Assembly: GCF_900475285.1 (NCBI RefSeq)
Contig: NZ_LS483370.1
Span: forward strand, 2,990,001 to 3,054,000
Direction: 5' to 3'
DNA: 64,000 nucleotides
DNA from: Pseudomonas taetrolens
GTDB lineage: Bacteria > Pseudomonadota > Gammaproteobacteria > Pseudomonadales > Pseudomonadaceae
The notes under the pieces are model-generated. The model made no database searches. It was not told the origin of the DNA and saw nothing but the letters and a program-made list of their open reading frames with translations. The translations under genes and the position numbers were made by a program. Of this stretch, positions 44,163 through 53,147 are shown one piece after another; position 1 is the first letter of the stretch, and each line of letters opens with the position of its first letter.

Positions 44163-44453
44163 TCAAAGCTGAATGGCTTCCAGGGTCTTCGCGGGCTTTT
44201 TGCCTTTGGCCTTGGCTTTGCCGTTCTTGCCGGCATTGCATTCGACACTGGTACTCCAGCCACTCTGGGTGAAAACTTGTTCCACCGAATCCATCAGATA
44301 CTCGCCATCGAGTCCAGACTTGAACCCCAAGGCATTGATTGAGCGTTCGGCAAACAGGTCGGTACGCCCGGGCATCTCCAATCGCACGGTTGCAGTCGAG
44401 CGGTTGAGCTGCGTTTTGTCTTCTATACTCTTTTCCGGCCAGCTTTTGGACAT
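44163..44453 (-). pseudogene. C-terminal fragment of phage late-control protein gpD
   Basis: The 96 residues end in the pattern GLDGEYLMDSVEQVFTQSGW and then a Lys/Ala-rich tail, the C-terminus of P2-type gpD (late control D, a tail-spike hub component). The N-terminal 250 or so residues are missing. A very similar segment (GLDGEYLVDSREQVFTQSGW) is embedded in the chimera at 55691-56395, so two related phages contributed. Confidence 0.75.
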
Positions 44454-44489
44454 GCCTGTGAAGGCAAAATATAAAAGGGAGGAACGAAG

Positions 44490-45119
44490 ATGGTTCGCAG
44501 AATTTTGGCAATTGCGGCATTAGTGCTGTTAGCCGGTTGTGCCACCAACAGAGCAGAAGTGGATGTAGATGTTTTGCCGCCTGGCAATACTCAGACACCT
44601 GCCCCCAGCAATGGCAAGAAGGTTTATATCAGCGCCGTTGATGACCGAGTTTTTGAGATAAAACCTTCCAGCTTCGATATACCTTCACTGAAGTACGACG
44701 AGATCGACGATAAGCCGATTACCGAGCGGGCGATCGCGCGTAAGCGCAATAACTACAACATGGCGATCGGCGACGTGCTGTTGCCTGAAGGGAAAACCGT
44801 TTCAAAGCTGGTGGGTGATGCCGTTGCCAGCGCTTACCGGCAGGCTGGCTACGAAGTAGTTAGTACTCCCGGTGCCCGTGATATCAGTGAAGTGAAAGTG
44901 AAAATCATTGAGTTCTGGTCATGGTCTTCAACAGAGGGGGTGCTCGATAAGGCACTAAGCAACAAATCGTTATTGCAGATAAAAGCCCCTGGTACGCCTG
45001 AACACTCCGTAAAAACGCTGGTCAGCAAGAAGGTGAAAGTGGCTACTAATACCGACTGGAAGACAATTACCGAAGCCGGCCTTGAAGCCATTACTCAGGA
45101 AACCCTAAAGCAGCTTTAA
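44490..45119 (+). CDS. YajG-like outer-membrane lipoprotein
   Basis: A 209-residue lipoprotein with lipobox LLAGC (Cys17). The body (VYISAVDDRVFEIKPSSFDIPSL, then LVGDAVASAYRQAGYEVV) resembles the YajG/LpoB-fold group. GGGAGGA lies at ideal distance from the ATG. It is on the plus strand, opposite the phage remnants around it, and intact, so it looks like a cargo or 'moron' gene in the outer element. Function unknown. Confidence 0.7.
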   Translation: MVRRILAIAALVLLAGCATNRAEVDVDVLPPGNTQTPAPSNGKKVYISAVDDRVFEIKPSSFDIPSLKYDEIDDKPITERAIARKRNNYNMAIGDVLLPEGKTVSKLVGDAVASAYRQAGYEVVSTPGARDISEVKVKIIEFWSWSSTEGVLDKALSNKSLLQIKAPGTPEHSVKTLVSKKVKVATNTDWKTITEAGLEAITQETLKQL

Positions 45120-45179
45120 GCGATTTCCTCAGCACACAGGTCAGTGACCGTCTATTTCAAGTACCGGCCCCTCGGTCGG

Positions 45180-45465
45180 TCATCGATATATTCGGTCACT
45201 CAATGTTTGTGGTTGGGCGTATTTCCGTTGGATGTGCTGTTCGATGGCCTGATATAACAGATCGAGACTGAATATTGGCTCAGACACGGCGCATCCCTTT
45301 CAAGTATTTCTGCAGCTCGTAGTTCATCTCTTGCTTGAGGGTCTGCAGCAAGCGTTCGTCGGCCTTTCGGCTCCACGCTTCAAAGTGGGGCCGCACAGCT
45401 CCAGGGAGATTTTGGCTTTGGCCAACGAAAAACGGTCGCTGTTCTCTCCTACGAAACCAGAGCTG
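45180..45465 (-). pseudogene. two overlapping phage-type gene remnants
   Basis: A frame without a start reads RPHFEAWSRKADERLLQTLK ... KYLKGMRRV and stops at 45280-45282. A second, GTG-started frame (45180-45287) overlaps it and encodes 35 residues beginning MSEPIFSLDLLYQAIEQHI. Overlapping short genes like this are typical of phage morphogenesis clusters, but I cannot assign a family. They lie on the same strand as the gpD and lysozyme pieces and end abruptly at the integrase relic. Confidence 0.4.
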
Positions 45466-45467
45466 GT

Positions 45468-45704
45468 TCCAAAGAGGCGCGGGAACTTGCTGGCTGTTAT
45501 GCGAATTGGAAAGAAGAGGAAATGCCAGGCTTGCACGAAGTGCGCGCGTTATTGCTGCACCTGTACAAAAGAGCCGATAAAGATGGCCAATCCATCGCGG
45601 GACATGCCAGCGCGGCCATGACCAAAAACCACCAGAAAGACCACACCGATGTGATTCGGTCGGATGCGATTCCGGACCTGAATATCAGCGAAATTACTGG
45701 TTAG
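45468..45704 (+). pseudogene. C-terminal relic of a second tyrosine integrase
   Basis: The last 78 codons of an integrase nearly identical to the one at 57037-58149 (KEARELAGCYANWKEEEMPG onward). The active-site H-x-x-R (HEVR) and GHAS are kept, but the catalytic tyrosine is His (TKNHQKDH against TKNYQKDH). The upstream part is replaced by unrelated DNA. It is followed by a copy of the integrase 3' flank and tRNA end, so it marks the junction of two tandem elements. Confidence 0.88.
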
Positions 45705-45779
45705 TTTGCGCCCATTTTGCACAAGGCAAAAACGAGAAAGGGAATCAAAGGCCTAAACCATTGACTCCCTTACAGAATA

Positions 45780-45824
45780 TGGTCAGGACGGAGTGATTCG
45801 AACACTCGCCCCTAGCACCCCATG
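45780..45824. other. degenerate attachment site (copy of tRNA-Pro 3' half)
   Basis: 45 bases match the tRNA-Pro 3' end from CCA to the anticodon arm (58237-58282) with one substitution and one deletion. The preceding 75 bases also match the integrase-tRNA spacer at 58150-58236. This is the attachment repeat left by integration into the 3' end of the tRNA. The tRNA here is not functional, as its 5' half is absent. Confidence 0.85.
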
Positions 45825-45972
45825 TCCGCTCGTAAAATATCGTAAGTCATTGTAATTAAAAGAAAAATAGAATTACGGTAGACGATCCCTCCACTTGATG
45901 GCTTGCATAGGATTGCTACGACAACTCTATGAGATCACGACTAGACACACTGATTCAGCGCTAATGTGAAAA

Positions 45973-46058
45973 GCAGCTTTTGGCCGATATCTGCCTTTGG
46001 TCAACGGCAGCTTTGGGTCGTTTTCAGCCGGCCACCACAGGCAGAAAACGGCCAAAAG
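45973..46058. repeat. 82-bp hyphenated palindrome upstream of the MFS gene
   Basis: CTTTTGGCCG (45977-45986) pairs exactly with CGGCCAAAAG (46049-46058). Inside it CTGCCT, then GGT, pair with ACC, then AGGCAG, with symmetric small bulges. The outer word CTTTTGGCCGA recurs in inverted orientation near 47712-47730, after the MFS gene, and a related palindrome is at 8104-8146. It looks like a dispersed intergenic repeat family. Confidence 0.6.
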
Positions 46059-46215
46059 ATAGCGCTCTCTTCAGGGCCGCTCATCGATTGCGCTGATGAT
46101 TACTATCGAAAGGCCCGCCTGTTTGGTTGCCAAACTGGCCCATATAATCGCCTCCGATTTCTCCCCGCTTCCCCCGCCTGTCCTCAGGCGACACTCCTCC
46201 TTGGAACCCAGCACT

Positions 46216-47442
46216 ATGCCAAGCGCCAGCCCGGCCCATCACGGCCTACCCGAACATAATCAACAGAGTGTCAAACAGCAGTGGCTGGCGATTCTCTCAG
46301 TCGCCGTGGGTGCCTTCGCCTTGGTTACCAGCGAGTTTCTCCCGGTGGGCGTACTCAACGATGTCGCCAGCGACCTCGGTATCAGTGCAGGCCACGCCGG
46401 TCTGATGGTTACCCTGCCCGGCATAGCGGCTGCCCTCGCCGCCCCCTTGCTGTCTGTGGGCATTGGTGCCTCCGACCGTCGCTATCTGCTTATCGGCCTT
46501 ACGCTGCTGATGATCATCGCCAACTCGGTGGTGGCCTTCGCCAGCGACTTCAGCCTGCTGCTGTTCGGTCGCGTACTACTGGGCATCAGTATCGGCGGTT
46601 TTTGGGCGACTGCCATTGCCCTCAGCGGCCGCTTGGCCCCCAGGGGAGTTGGCGTAGCCCAGGCTACCTCAATCATCATGGTCGGTGTGACCTTGGCCAC
46701 CGTACTGGGCGTGCCGGTAGGTACTTGGCTGAGTGGCCTGATGGGCTGGCGCATGACCTTCCTGGTAACCGCGCTGGTGGGCGTACCAGTGCTACTGGCG
46801 CAGATCTTCCTGCTACCGCGGCTCAACCCGGACAAGGCCATTCGCATCAGTGACCTCCCAGCCTTGTTTATCAATCCACAAGCTCGGGTTGGCTTGATCG
46901 CTGTATTGCTGATTGGCCTGGCGCACTTTGCCGCGTACACCTACGTTGCCCCCTTCTTTAAACATAGTGCTGGCTTCGATGGGCCGACTATTGGCTCACT
47001 GCTGCTGCTCTATGGCGTGGCAGGGGTTATGGGTAATATTTTCGCCGGTTTCGCCGCCAACCGTAGCGTGCGGTACACCCTGTTACTGGTCGCATTGATG
47101 ATCGGCAGCAGCACCGCCCTTTTCCCCTATTTCGCCACCGGCATGACCGGCGCGGCGATGCTGATCGCGCTCTGGGGCTTTGCCTTCGGCGCCTTCCCGG
47201 CCTGCTCCAGCATTTGGATGTTTGTCGTAGCGCCCAAGGATGTCGAACGCGGCATGCCACTATTTGTCGCCTTGTTCCAGGTAATTATTGCGCTGGGCTC
47301 GTTCTTCGGCGGGCAGATCGTCGATCATCTGGGCAGCTCGGTGTTGTTGAGTCTGGCTACGATTTTGGTTGGCTGTGGTTTTGTTATAGTGCTTGTACTG
47401 GGGCGTAACGTCAGTAATAGCCTAGCGGCCCAACCCAGCTAG
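46216..47442 (+). CDS. MFS exporter of the DHA1 (SotB/YdhP-like) family
   Basis: A 408-residue twelve-helix transporter. Motifs are ALVTSEFLPVGVLNDVASDL, GRVLLGISIGGFWATAIALS and PVGTWLSGLMGWRMTFLVTA. The group exports sugars, nucleosides or drugs. It is only distantly like the NepI-type gene at 4497. ATG 46216 gives the family N-terminus, although the frame opens earlier. It is the first cargo gene of the inner element and is bracketed by related palindromic repeats. Confidence 0.85.
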   Translation: MPSASPAHHGLPEHNQQSVKQQWLAILSVAVGAFALVTSEFLPVGVLNDVASDLGISAGHAGLMVTLPGIAAALAAPLLSVGIGASDRRYLLIGLTLLMIIANSVVAFASDFSLLLFGRVLLGISIGGFWATAIALSGRLAPRGVGVAQATSIIMVGVTLATVLGVPVGTWLSGLMGWRMTFLVTALVGVPVLLAQIFLLPRLNPDKAIRISDLPALFINPQARVGLIAVLLIGLAHFAAYTYVAPFFKHSAGFDGPTIGSLLLLYGVAGVMGNIFAGFAANRSVRYTLLLVALMIGSSTALFPYFATGMTGAAMLIALWGFAFGAFPACSSIWMFVVAPKDVERGMPLFVALFQVIIALGSFFGGQIVDHLGSSVLLSLATILVGCGFVIVLVLGRNVSNSLAAQPS

Positions 47443-47855
47443 CCTGATCCGGCTAAACAGCTGATATTGATTATTGAGCATTCCTGAGTTTTCCACAGTA
47501 ACGCGCTCGGAAAATAAAAGGGTCGGATCATTTTGCCCGGCTGACTGGTTGCAACACGGCGAATAGCTACGGTCCGACTTCGACCGCAGCTATTCATGGG
47601 CACATCTCGGTTCGTTCTGCCATTTACAGGGCATCGTCAACTTCAAATCGTTGGTACCTGACGGCGCTCTCAAGCTTCGTATGATTGAGTCGTCGATCAT
47701 GCCTCGTTAAAGGACAGCTTTCGGCCAAAAGCAGTCGCTCATGAACGACCACTTCCGAAAGCAGGGAACCTGACCTATGAGGTCAGTCGAAGCACTCCCC
47801 CCACGCAACGAACCCCCAATTTACGGATCAAAGAAGCTACTTGCGAAAGCGATCA
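47443..47855. other. non-coding stretch with hairpin and repeat relic
   Basis: After the MFS gene there is a hairpin GAATAGCT-A-CGGTC / GACCG-C-AGCTATTC (47561-47595, one mismatch) that could end its transcript. Near 47712-47730 lies a half copy of the CTTTTGGCCGA repeat, inverted relative to the one before the gene. No open frame looks like protein. Confidence 0.5.
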
Positions 47856-47973
47856 TCAAATCGCAGGCATTAAAAAACCCGCAGACATTGGGAGTCGCGT
47901 GAGAACGTCCTGCAAATAGGCATATGGATTATGTCCATTCAGCCGCGCAGTTTTGGATCAAATTCATGATGCC
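47856..47973 (-). pseudogene. C-terminal relic of an IS66 transposase (tnpC), frameshifted
   Basis: The frame reads TARLNGHNPYAYLQDVLTRL and ends at a TGA at 47856, the well-known C-terminus of IS66-family TnpC. The preceding residues (GIMNLIQ) are in another frame, restored if one A is removed from the AAAA run. It is a dead relic bordering the fimbrial operon. Confidence 0.8.
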
Positions 47974-47982
47974 CTGAGAAAA

Positions 47983-48249
47983 TTAGACCTCCACACTTTT
48001 CAAGCGCTCGAGTGCTCCCATCCAAGCACGGTGCAGGTAAAACCCCATAACTCCTTCACTCATATTATCAATCAGCTCTGCGTCACGAAGGGCCTGGAGA
48101 AAGCCTTTCCCTGTGTGAAGATGTGTATGGGCTAACGCATCACTGCGCGCGCGCTGGATATTTAGCAGCAAACTGTACCACGTGGTCTTGGTACGTATAT
48201 TAAGTAGCTCGAACGAACTTTCAAATACAAATAAATCTTTAGCCATCAT
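47983..48249 (-). CDS. possible hypothetical protein, 88 residues
   Basis: An open frame with two ATGs at its start but no visible ribosome binding site. The sequence (MMAKDLFVFESSFELLNIRT opening) is amphipathic and AT-rich and matches no family I know. It lies between the IS66 relic and the fimbrial operon. It could be a regulator or a chance frame. Confidence 0.3.
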   Translation of the reverse strand: MMAKDLFVFESSFELLNIRTKTTWYSLLLNIQRARSDALAHTHLHTGKGFLQALRDAELIDNMSEGVMGFYLHRAWMGALERLKSVEV

Positions 48250-48392
48250 AAGATGGTTCTACATAAGCAGGTATGTATCAACGATTACCGACCCCATTAA
48301 AAAGTAGCCTTGAATTAATTACCCATACATTGAATACCAACAACACCCAAAGTTACATGTTTACAACTGGAGTTTGGATCTAGATCCGAGGT

Positions 48393-49148
48393 TTATGGCG
48401 CCTGCACTGTTGCGCTACCATCATGATAGTGACCGTTATCATCAATCAGCGTGTAATTTACCGCCAGTCCGATTGAGCCGCCGAGGTGGAATGCTTCCAG
48501 TGAGTAAGCCTTGTCACTGAGAGGTGGGGTCATCATGTCGGGTGTCTTGGCCACTGGTTGATCGTGCCCTTGAGCCACTAAGCGTAGTGAAGAGAACGAT
48601 GCGTGATACGGCGTTGGGTTGTGACATATCAGTACCCATCCATCGCTCTGCTGCTTTAGGCTAAAGGTCAGCGTGGCGGCCATCTGTTCAGGCGTGCTAG
48701 GCAAGTTGGCCGGGCGGTAAAAAACTTTCATTTGCGTGTTCATGGCCACCGCGACTTGAGTGGCGATCAGAGGCGCGCTGGCTTTGGCAGGCGGAATCTC
48801 GTAAATGTTTAACCAACTGACAGACTCTCGGTCTTTTGGCAACGAGCTGCCATCATAAACAATGCGCAAACCTTGCAAGGCCCCTGGCTGCAGGCGGAAC
48901 ACAGAGGGTAAGGCGACCATTGTTGATACGGTATTTTCCGGGGCTTGATTACCCTCGCCGTTATCGACCCAGGTTTGTACAACCACCGGGTAGGCATTGG
49001 TATTGGCGAGCATCAGTGAGCGTTGGGATTGTCCTTCATCGAAAATCAGACGGGTTTTTTCGGGCATAACTCCCGCCTGAGCGGTTTGAGCCACACTCAC
49101 AGTGAGAAATGCCCAGATCAGCAGTGGGGCGAGTTTGTGCCTGATCAT
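48393..49148 (-). CDS. fimbrial chaperone 2 (PapD-like), distal gene
   Basis: A 251-residue periplasmic chaperone with signal peptide (about 1-25, ending AQAG). Family motifs are TRLIFDEGQSQRSLMLANTN, FRLQPGALQGLRIVYDGSSL (the G1 donor-strand edge) and LPKDRESVSWLNIYEIPP. It is the last gene of the operon, overlapping the adhesin gene by four bases. Possibly it serves the adhesin, while chaperone 1 serves the major pilin. Confidence 0.9.
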   Translation of the reverse strand: MIRHKLAPLLIWAFLTVSVAQTAQAGVMPEKTRLIFDEGQSQRSLMLANTNAYPVVVQTWVDNGEGNQAPENTVSTMVALPSVFRLQPGALQGLRIVYDGSSLPKDRESVSWLNIYEIPPAKASAPLIATQVAVAMNTQMKVFYRPANLPSTPEQMAATLTFSLKQQSDGWVLICHNPTPYHASFSSLRLVAQGHDQPVAKTPDMMTPPLSDKAYSLEAFHLGGSIGLAVNYTLIDDNGHYHDGSATVQAP

Positions 49149-50461
49149 TGCACTTTCACCAATACATAGGCTGTCGCGTTAACTTTCCCCGGCTTAGCCG
49201 TCAAACCGGGCAGCGCACTGAGGGTTGCAGTGATGGTTTGCGAGTAAGTGGTGTATCCCGACATATTGCTACCGCTGCTGCTGGCGCCCGCCAGTACCGG
49301 GTACCATCCACCTGAGGCACCCGTGCCAGTGCTCGACCACCCCAAAAAGTTCATGGCAGTGCCGTTACTGGCGTTTTGCAGACTGATACCGACCCCGGTA
49401 GCCACTGAGGAGTCGGTACCATAGCCGTTGGATAGCAGATGAGTGACTCCGCCACCACTGGTAACGAGGCCCATAGATTGAGCTTGTGTATAGGCGCTCT
49501 GAGCAACTTGAATACCCAGCGCAGTCTGATTGGTGGCGGTACCTGAACTGGTAGTGTTGCTGCATTCAAGGTCTATGGTGAAGTCACTACTGCGAGTCAT
49601 GCCCTGGTTAAGCTCCGAGGCGGTTATTGGCATAAAGGTCACTACCGGCGTGACATTACGAGCCACGCAAGTGGCGGTATAGCTGATGGAGGCCGCCGAG
49701 CGCATCCCGAAGGCAACACCGTTAAGCTGCCCCCAGAAAGCGATGGCTTTATTGGAGTCAGAGCCTACCGGATCAGAAGCGATACCGCCGCCGCGGAACT
49801 GGATATAACCGTTGGGCTGGGTGCAAGTGTAGTTATAAGTACCAGCTCCCTCAGAGGGGGCCATGGCGGTGGTACACCAGTTACTGCCCGAGCCGGTTCT
49901 GGGTGGAAGGCTGGACACTCGGGCCAGATCGGCTTGAACCATGCTCAGGTGCTTGGCCTTGATCTGGATTTTGGTACCCACGGTGTCGTACGCGGTAATT
50001 TTAGCTTGCTGCCAGTAGCGGGAATACACCAGCCCCGAATTCAGATGAGTCAGCTTGATCCCGACATAAGGGAACCAGGTGGCATAGTAACCGGGCAGAC
50101 CATCATTGATAGTTGCACCAGAGCCATTACCAATTTCCCAGTACCCCCCCACACGGTCGTCGCCATTGGTGGCGAACACTTCGTAGATGCTGTCTGCATC
50201 ACTGAGATCGCACTCCCACATGACGGTTTCACTGGTCAGCCCGGTTGCCGCGGCTGGCGAAACCACGACTGAACCCAAGGGAGTGCCGACAGGTTGTAAG
50301 TAGGTGGATGACAGGTTGATCCGGCCGAAGGTCAACTGCGCCGAATTATTGTCCAACACCTGAGTCCCCCTGTAGATTCGCTTACACGTTGCCTGAGCGT
50401 CAGAAACAACAACCGCGCCGAAGGCCAGCAGCAGAGTGAGTAATGGCCGAGAGAAAGTCAT
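49145..50461 (-). CDS. fimbrial tip adhesin
   Basis: A 438-residue secreted protein with signal peptide (about 1-23, ending AQA-T). An N-terminal lectin-like region (residues 24-270) is joined to a C-terminal pilin domain with VTFMPITASELNQGM, FTIDLECSNTTS and the C-terminal strand ATAYVLVKV. Two-domain layout and position after the usher fit a FimH/CupX-type tip adhesin. The receptor is unknown. Confidence 0.85.
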   Translation of the reverse strand: MTFSRPLLTLLLAFGAVVVSDAQATCKRIYRGTQVLDNNSAQLTFGRINLSSTYLQPVGTPLGSVVVSPAAATGLTSETVMWECDLSDADSIYEVFATNGDDRVGGYWEIGNGSGATINDGLPGYYATWFPYVGIKLTHLNSGLVYSRYWQQAKITAYDTVGTKIQIKAKHLSMVQADLARVSSLPPRTGSGSNWCTTAMAPSEGAGTYNYTCTQPNGYIQFRGGGIASDPVGSDSNKAIAFWGQLNGVAFGMRSAASISYTATCVARNVTPVVTFMPITASELNQGMTRSSDFTIDLECSNTTSSGTATNQTALGIQVAQSAYTQAQSMGLVTSGGGVTHLLSNGYGTDSSVATGVGISLQNASNGTAMNFLGWSSTGTGASGGWYPVLAGASSSGSNMSGYTTYSQTITATLSALPGLTAKPGKVNATAYVLVKVQ

Positions 50462-50486
50462 AGGTAGCTCGTCGTCTGAAAAGGGA

Positions 50487-53126
50487 TCACGGAATACGGC
50501 ACTCGCTGTCGAGCTTGATCAACGCTTGGCTAACATCCAGGTGAGCCAGGTCGAAATTCATCGAGCACTGTTCACTAGGGTTTTCACCCCAGCGTACGCG
50601 CAGAGTGCCTTTGAGCTTGTCGGTGCGCAGGTAGGCCTGACTACCCTGACCAACCATGCCTATGATGCTGTTGCTGTCGTCCAGTACGTCGGCACCCATG
50701 GGCACGGCTTCGCCGTCACTGCGCAGGGCCTTGACCAAAATTGCGTTGCCGACGCGAGTTTTGAACGCCACCTTGACTGCCGCTCCGGCATAAGGTGCCA
50801 CGCGGAGCTGACCGTTATCGAGCTCAGTTTTTTCATTCATGCCTTCCGGGTTGATGGCCACGGTGTTGTAACGGTAAGGCGTCAGTGACGGCACCAGGGC
50901 ATAGCCATGGCTATCGATTTCGGCACCCATGCCATTCATGACTTTCGCACCACTGGCACCCTTGGCTTCGACCAGAGCAAAGGTGTCGCCCAAGTACGGC
51001 CCCAACGTTACGCCGCCGCCATGTATGGCCAGGGCACCGCGGGCACTGCCTGAAGCCTGCCAATAGTCCTGGCCTTTGGAGGCGCTGGCACTGACTGATG
51101 CGTTGGGAAGGTACTTTTGAAGACTTCCGCTCCACACGTTCCGTTTTTGTTGCGCGTCACGGGACACGTCCATGCTGTAACTCAACGATTGGTCCGTGCC
51201 TTGAGTCCCGGATAATGATGTCTGGTACATGCTGCCGGAGACCGAGCTATGCGTTACCGAGCTGCTCAGTGATGGCACATTAGGCTGGGCTGGGCTGCCG
51301 AGCGGGAAAGACACGGACAGTAGGGTGACGGTTTCGTTACTGCCAGCCGTGCGAGTAGTGCCCACGCCGTTGTTCGGCACATTATTGCCGAGCTGGTCGT
51401 CGTAGTTGCCACTTCGGCGATTGAGATAGCTGCCGGTGCTTTGCCGGGATACCGAAAGGTTGAGGCTGACGTTGTTGCGCAGGGTGTTGGCCCAGCCAAA
51501 CTGTAACTGTGTATCGCGCTCGCGGCCATTACGGTAATCCTGAGTGGAACCGGACAAAAACACGCTACCTAAGTCATCAAGGCTTTGGTTGACCGATACC
51601 TCGAAGCGCGAGCGTTGCATAAAGCTCGTCGACTCCCAGGTTTCGTGATTGCGGATCGACTCACGCACTCCGAACACATCCCCCAAGTCGCGATAACCTT
51701 CGGTGGAATAGCGGTAACCGGCGATCGACAGCGTGGTGTTGGTCGGCTGGAAAGTCTGGCTATAAGACAGGCGAGCCATCCAGCCATCCAACTGACCTTC
51801 AGTCGGCAAGTCGGCCCGAGAATAGGTAGTGTCCAGACCGAACGCGCCGAAAGTACTGGCATACACTCCGCCAATCACGAACGCTTGATACCCTTCAGCG
51901 ATGCGCAAACCGCTGTTGGCGGTGACGCTGTTGGTCAGGCCGCGTTGGTAAGTTATCTCGCTGAACGGGTCGTGGTCGCCCAAGTCCCGGCTTTGCCCCA
52001 GAGCTACGCTGTAACGTGATATGCCCGGCCGCAACGACTCCGGAATCGCCGAGAACGGTACGGTGAAACTGCTGATGCTGCCATCAGCTTCGATCACAGA
52101 CACTTCCAGGTCGCCGTTGTAACTGGTCGAGTAGAGGTCGTTGATTTCGAAAGGGCCCGGCGCCACGGTGGTCTGATAAATATCATTGCCGTTCTGGCGG
52201 ACGATTACCTGCGCGTTGGTTGTAGCGATTCCTCGCACGGTCGGTGCATAACCACGCATTGATTCGGGCAGCATGCGGTCATCGGACGCGAGCTCCATCC
52301 CCGTGTAGCTCAACCCCGAGAAAAAACGCCCTGAAGTAAAGCCCTGACCTACGGTCAAGTCACCTTTTAGTCCGGGCAACGCCCGCTGGGCGTAGGTACG
52401 GGTGGTGTTCCAGTGTTTACCGTTGTCATTGTCGTAGCGCAGGTTACCTTGTTGGCGCAGGCGCCAGAGACCAACGTTCAAACCGCTGTTGAGAGCCAGA
52501 TAACTGGAGTCTGAACTACTGCTGTAGCTTCCAGTGCGAGTCACATGGTACTGGCTGGCGCTGTAGTTGACGAAACCGATGGTGCTGCCGGCGTCCAGAT
52601 TTTGCGGAGCCACGTAACCGCGTGGGGTATTCAGCATCAGGCTTTGTGGAACGCTTAAATCCAGCCTTAATAAAGAAAAATCAAACGCGGTGGATGCCCC
52701 TTCTACAGCTTTTGACAGGATCAGGCATTGGCTATTGTCGTTGTCATGAATGGCACTTTTGAGTACGCCGGAGCTTTCAAGCAAAGTCGCAGGCAGGCAG
52801 GGCTGTACATCACCGTCACCCAAGTCGATAAAGCGCAGGTCAACACGATCCACGAAGCGGTTATTGATGAACAGGTCAACTTTGTATTGCCCAGGCTCAA
52901 TGGCGTTGACCCGGTTGAAGCGCGACAGCGAACCCTTACCGAACATCATATTGTCATCGAACACATAGGGATCGTTTGACATTGAAGCGGAGGTGGCAGC
53001 CAGAGCAAAGCCAGGACATAGCAGGCTAATAGTGCTGAGCGAAGATACTCGTATGAAATCGCGCAACCAAAGCAAAGTCGAAATTCTAAAATCCTTCTGA
53101 AGTATTGATATGCGATACACAAGCAT
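50487..53126 (-). CDS. outer-membrane fimbrial usher
   Basis: An 879-residue usher (family length 800-880). It shows the N-terminal chaperone-binding domain (LFINNRFVDRVDLRF, CLPATLL), the barrel with GTKWNTT-like NGKHWNTTRTYAQRALPG, the plug (PTVRGIATTNAQVIVRQNGN) and the tail PLGADVLDD-like MGADVLDDSNSIIGMVGQGS. It ends with paired cysteines (EQCSMNF ... DSECRIP). It threads chaperone-subunit complexes through the outer membrane. I take ATG 53126; a GTG lies three codons upstream. Confidence 0.92.
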   Translation of the reverse strand: MLVYRISILQKDFRISTLLWLRDFIRVSSLSTISLLCPGFALAATSASMSNDPYVFDDNMMFGKGSLSRFNRVNAIEPGQYKVDLFINNRFVDRVDLRFIDLGDGDVQPCLPATLLESSGVLKSAIHDNDNSQCLILSKAVEGASTAFDFSLLRLDLSVPQSLMLNTPRGYVAPQNLDAGSTIGFVNYSASQYHVTRTGSYSSSSDSSYLALNSGLNVGLWRLRQQGNLRYDNDNGKHWNTTRTYAQRALPGLKGDLTVGQGFTSGRFFSGLSYTGMELASDDRMLPESMRGYAPTVRGIATTNAQVIVRQNGNDIYQTTVAPGPFEINDLYSTSYNGDLEVSVIEADGSISSFTVPFSAIPESLRPGISRYSVALGQSRDLGDHDPFSEITYQRGLTNSVTANSGLRIAEGYQAFVIGGVYASTFGAFGLDTTYSRADLPTEGQLDGWMARLSYSQTFQPTNTTLSIAGYRYSTEGYRDLGDVFGVRESIRNHETWESTSFMQRSRFEVSVNQSLDDLGSVFLSGSTQDYRNGRERDTQLQFGWANTLRNNVSLNLSVSRQSTGSYLNRRSGNYDDQLGNNVPNNGVGTTRTAGSNETVTLLSVSFPLGSPAQPNVPSLSSSVTHSSVSGSMYQTSLSGTQGTDQSLSYSMDVSRDAQQKRNVWSGSLQKYLPNASVSASASKGQDYWQASGSARGALAIHGGGVTLGPYLGDTFALVEAKGASGAKVMNGMGAEIDSHGYALVPSLTPYRYNTVAINPEGMNEKTELDNGQLRVAPYAGAAVKVAFKTRVGNAILVKALRSDGEAVPMGADVLDDSNSIIGMVGQGSQAYLRTDKLKGTLRVRWGENPSEQCSMNFDLAHLDVSQALIKLDSECRIP

Positions 53127-53147
53127 GACGCTCACTCTGAACGATCA

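Noticed and set aside
45331..45621. 96-codon plus-strand frame over the integrase relic
   Set aside because: It runs in the wrong frame over the integrase tail and over minus-strand phage remnants; composition is not protein-like.
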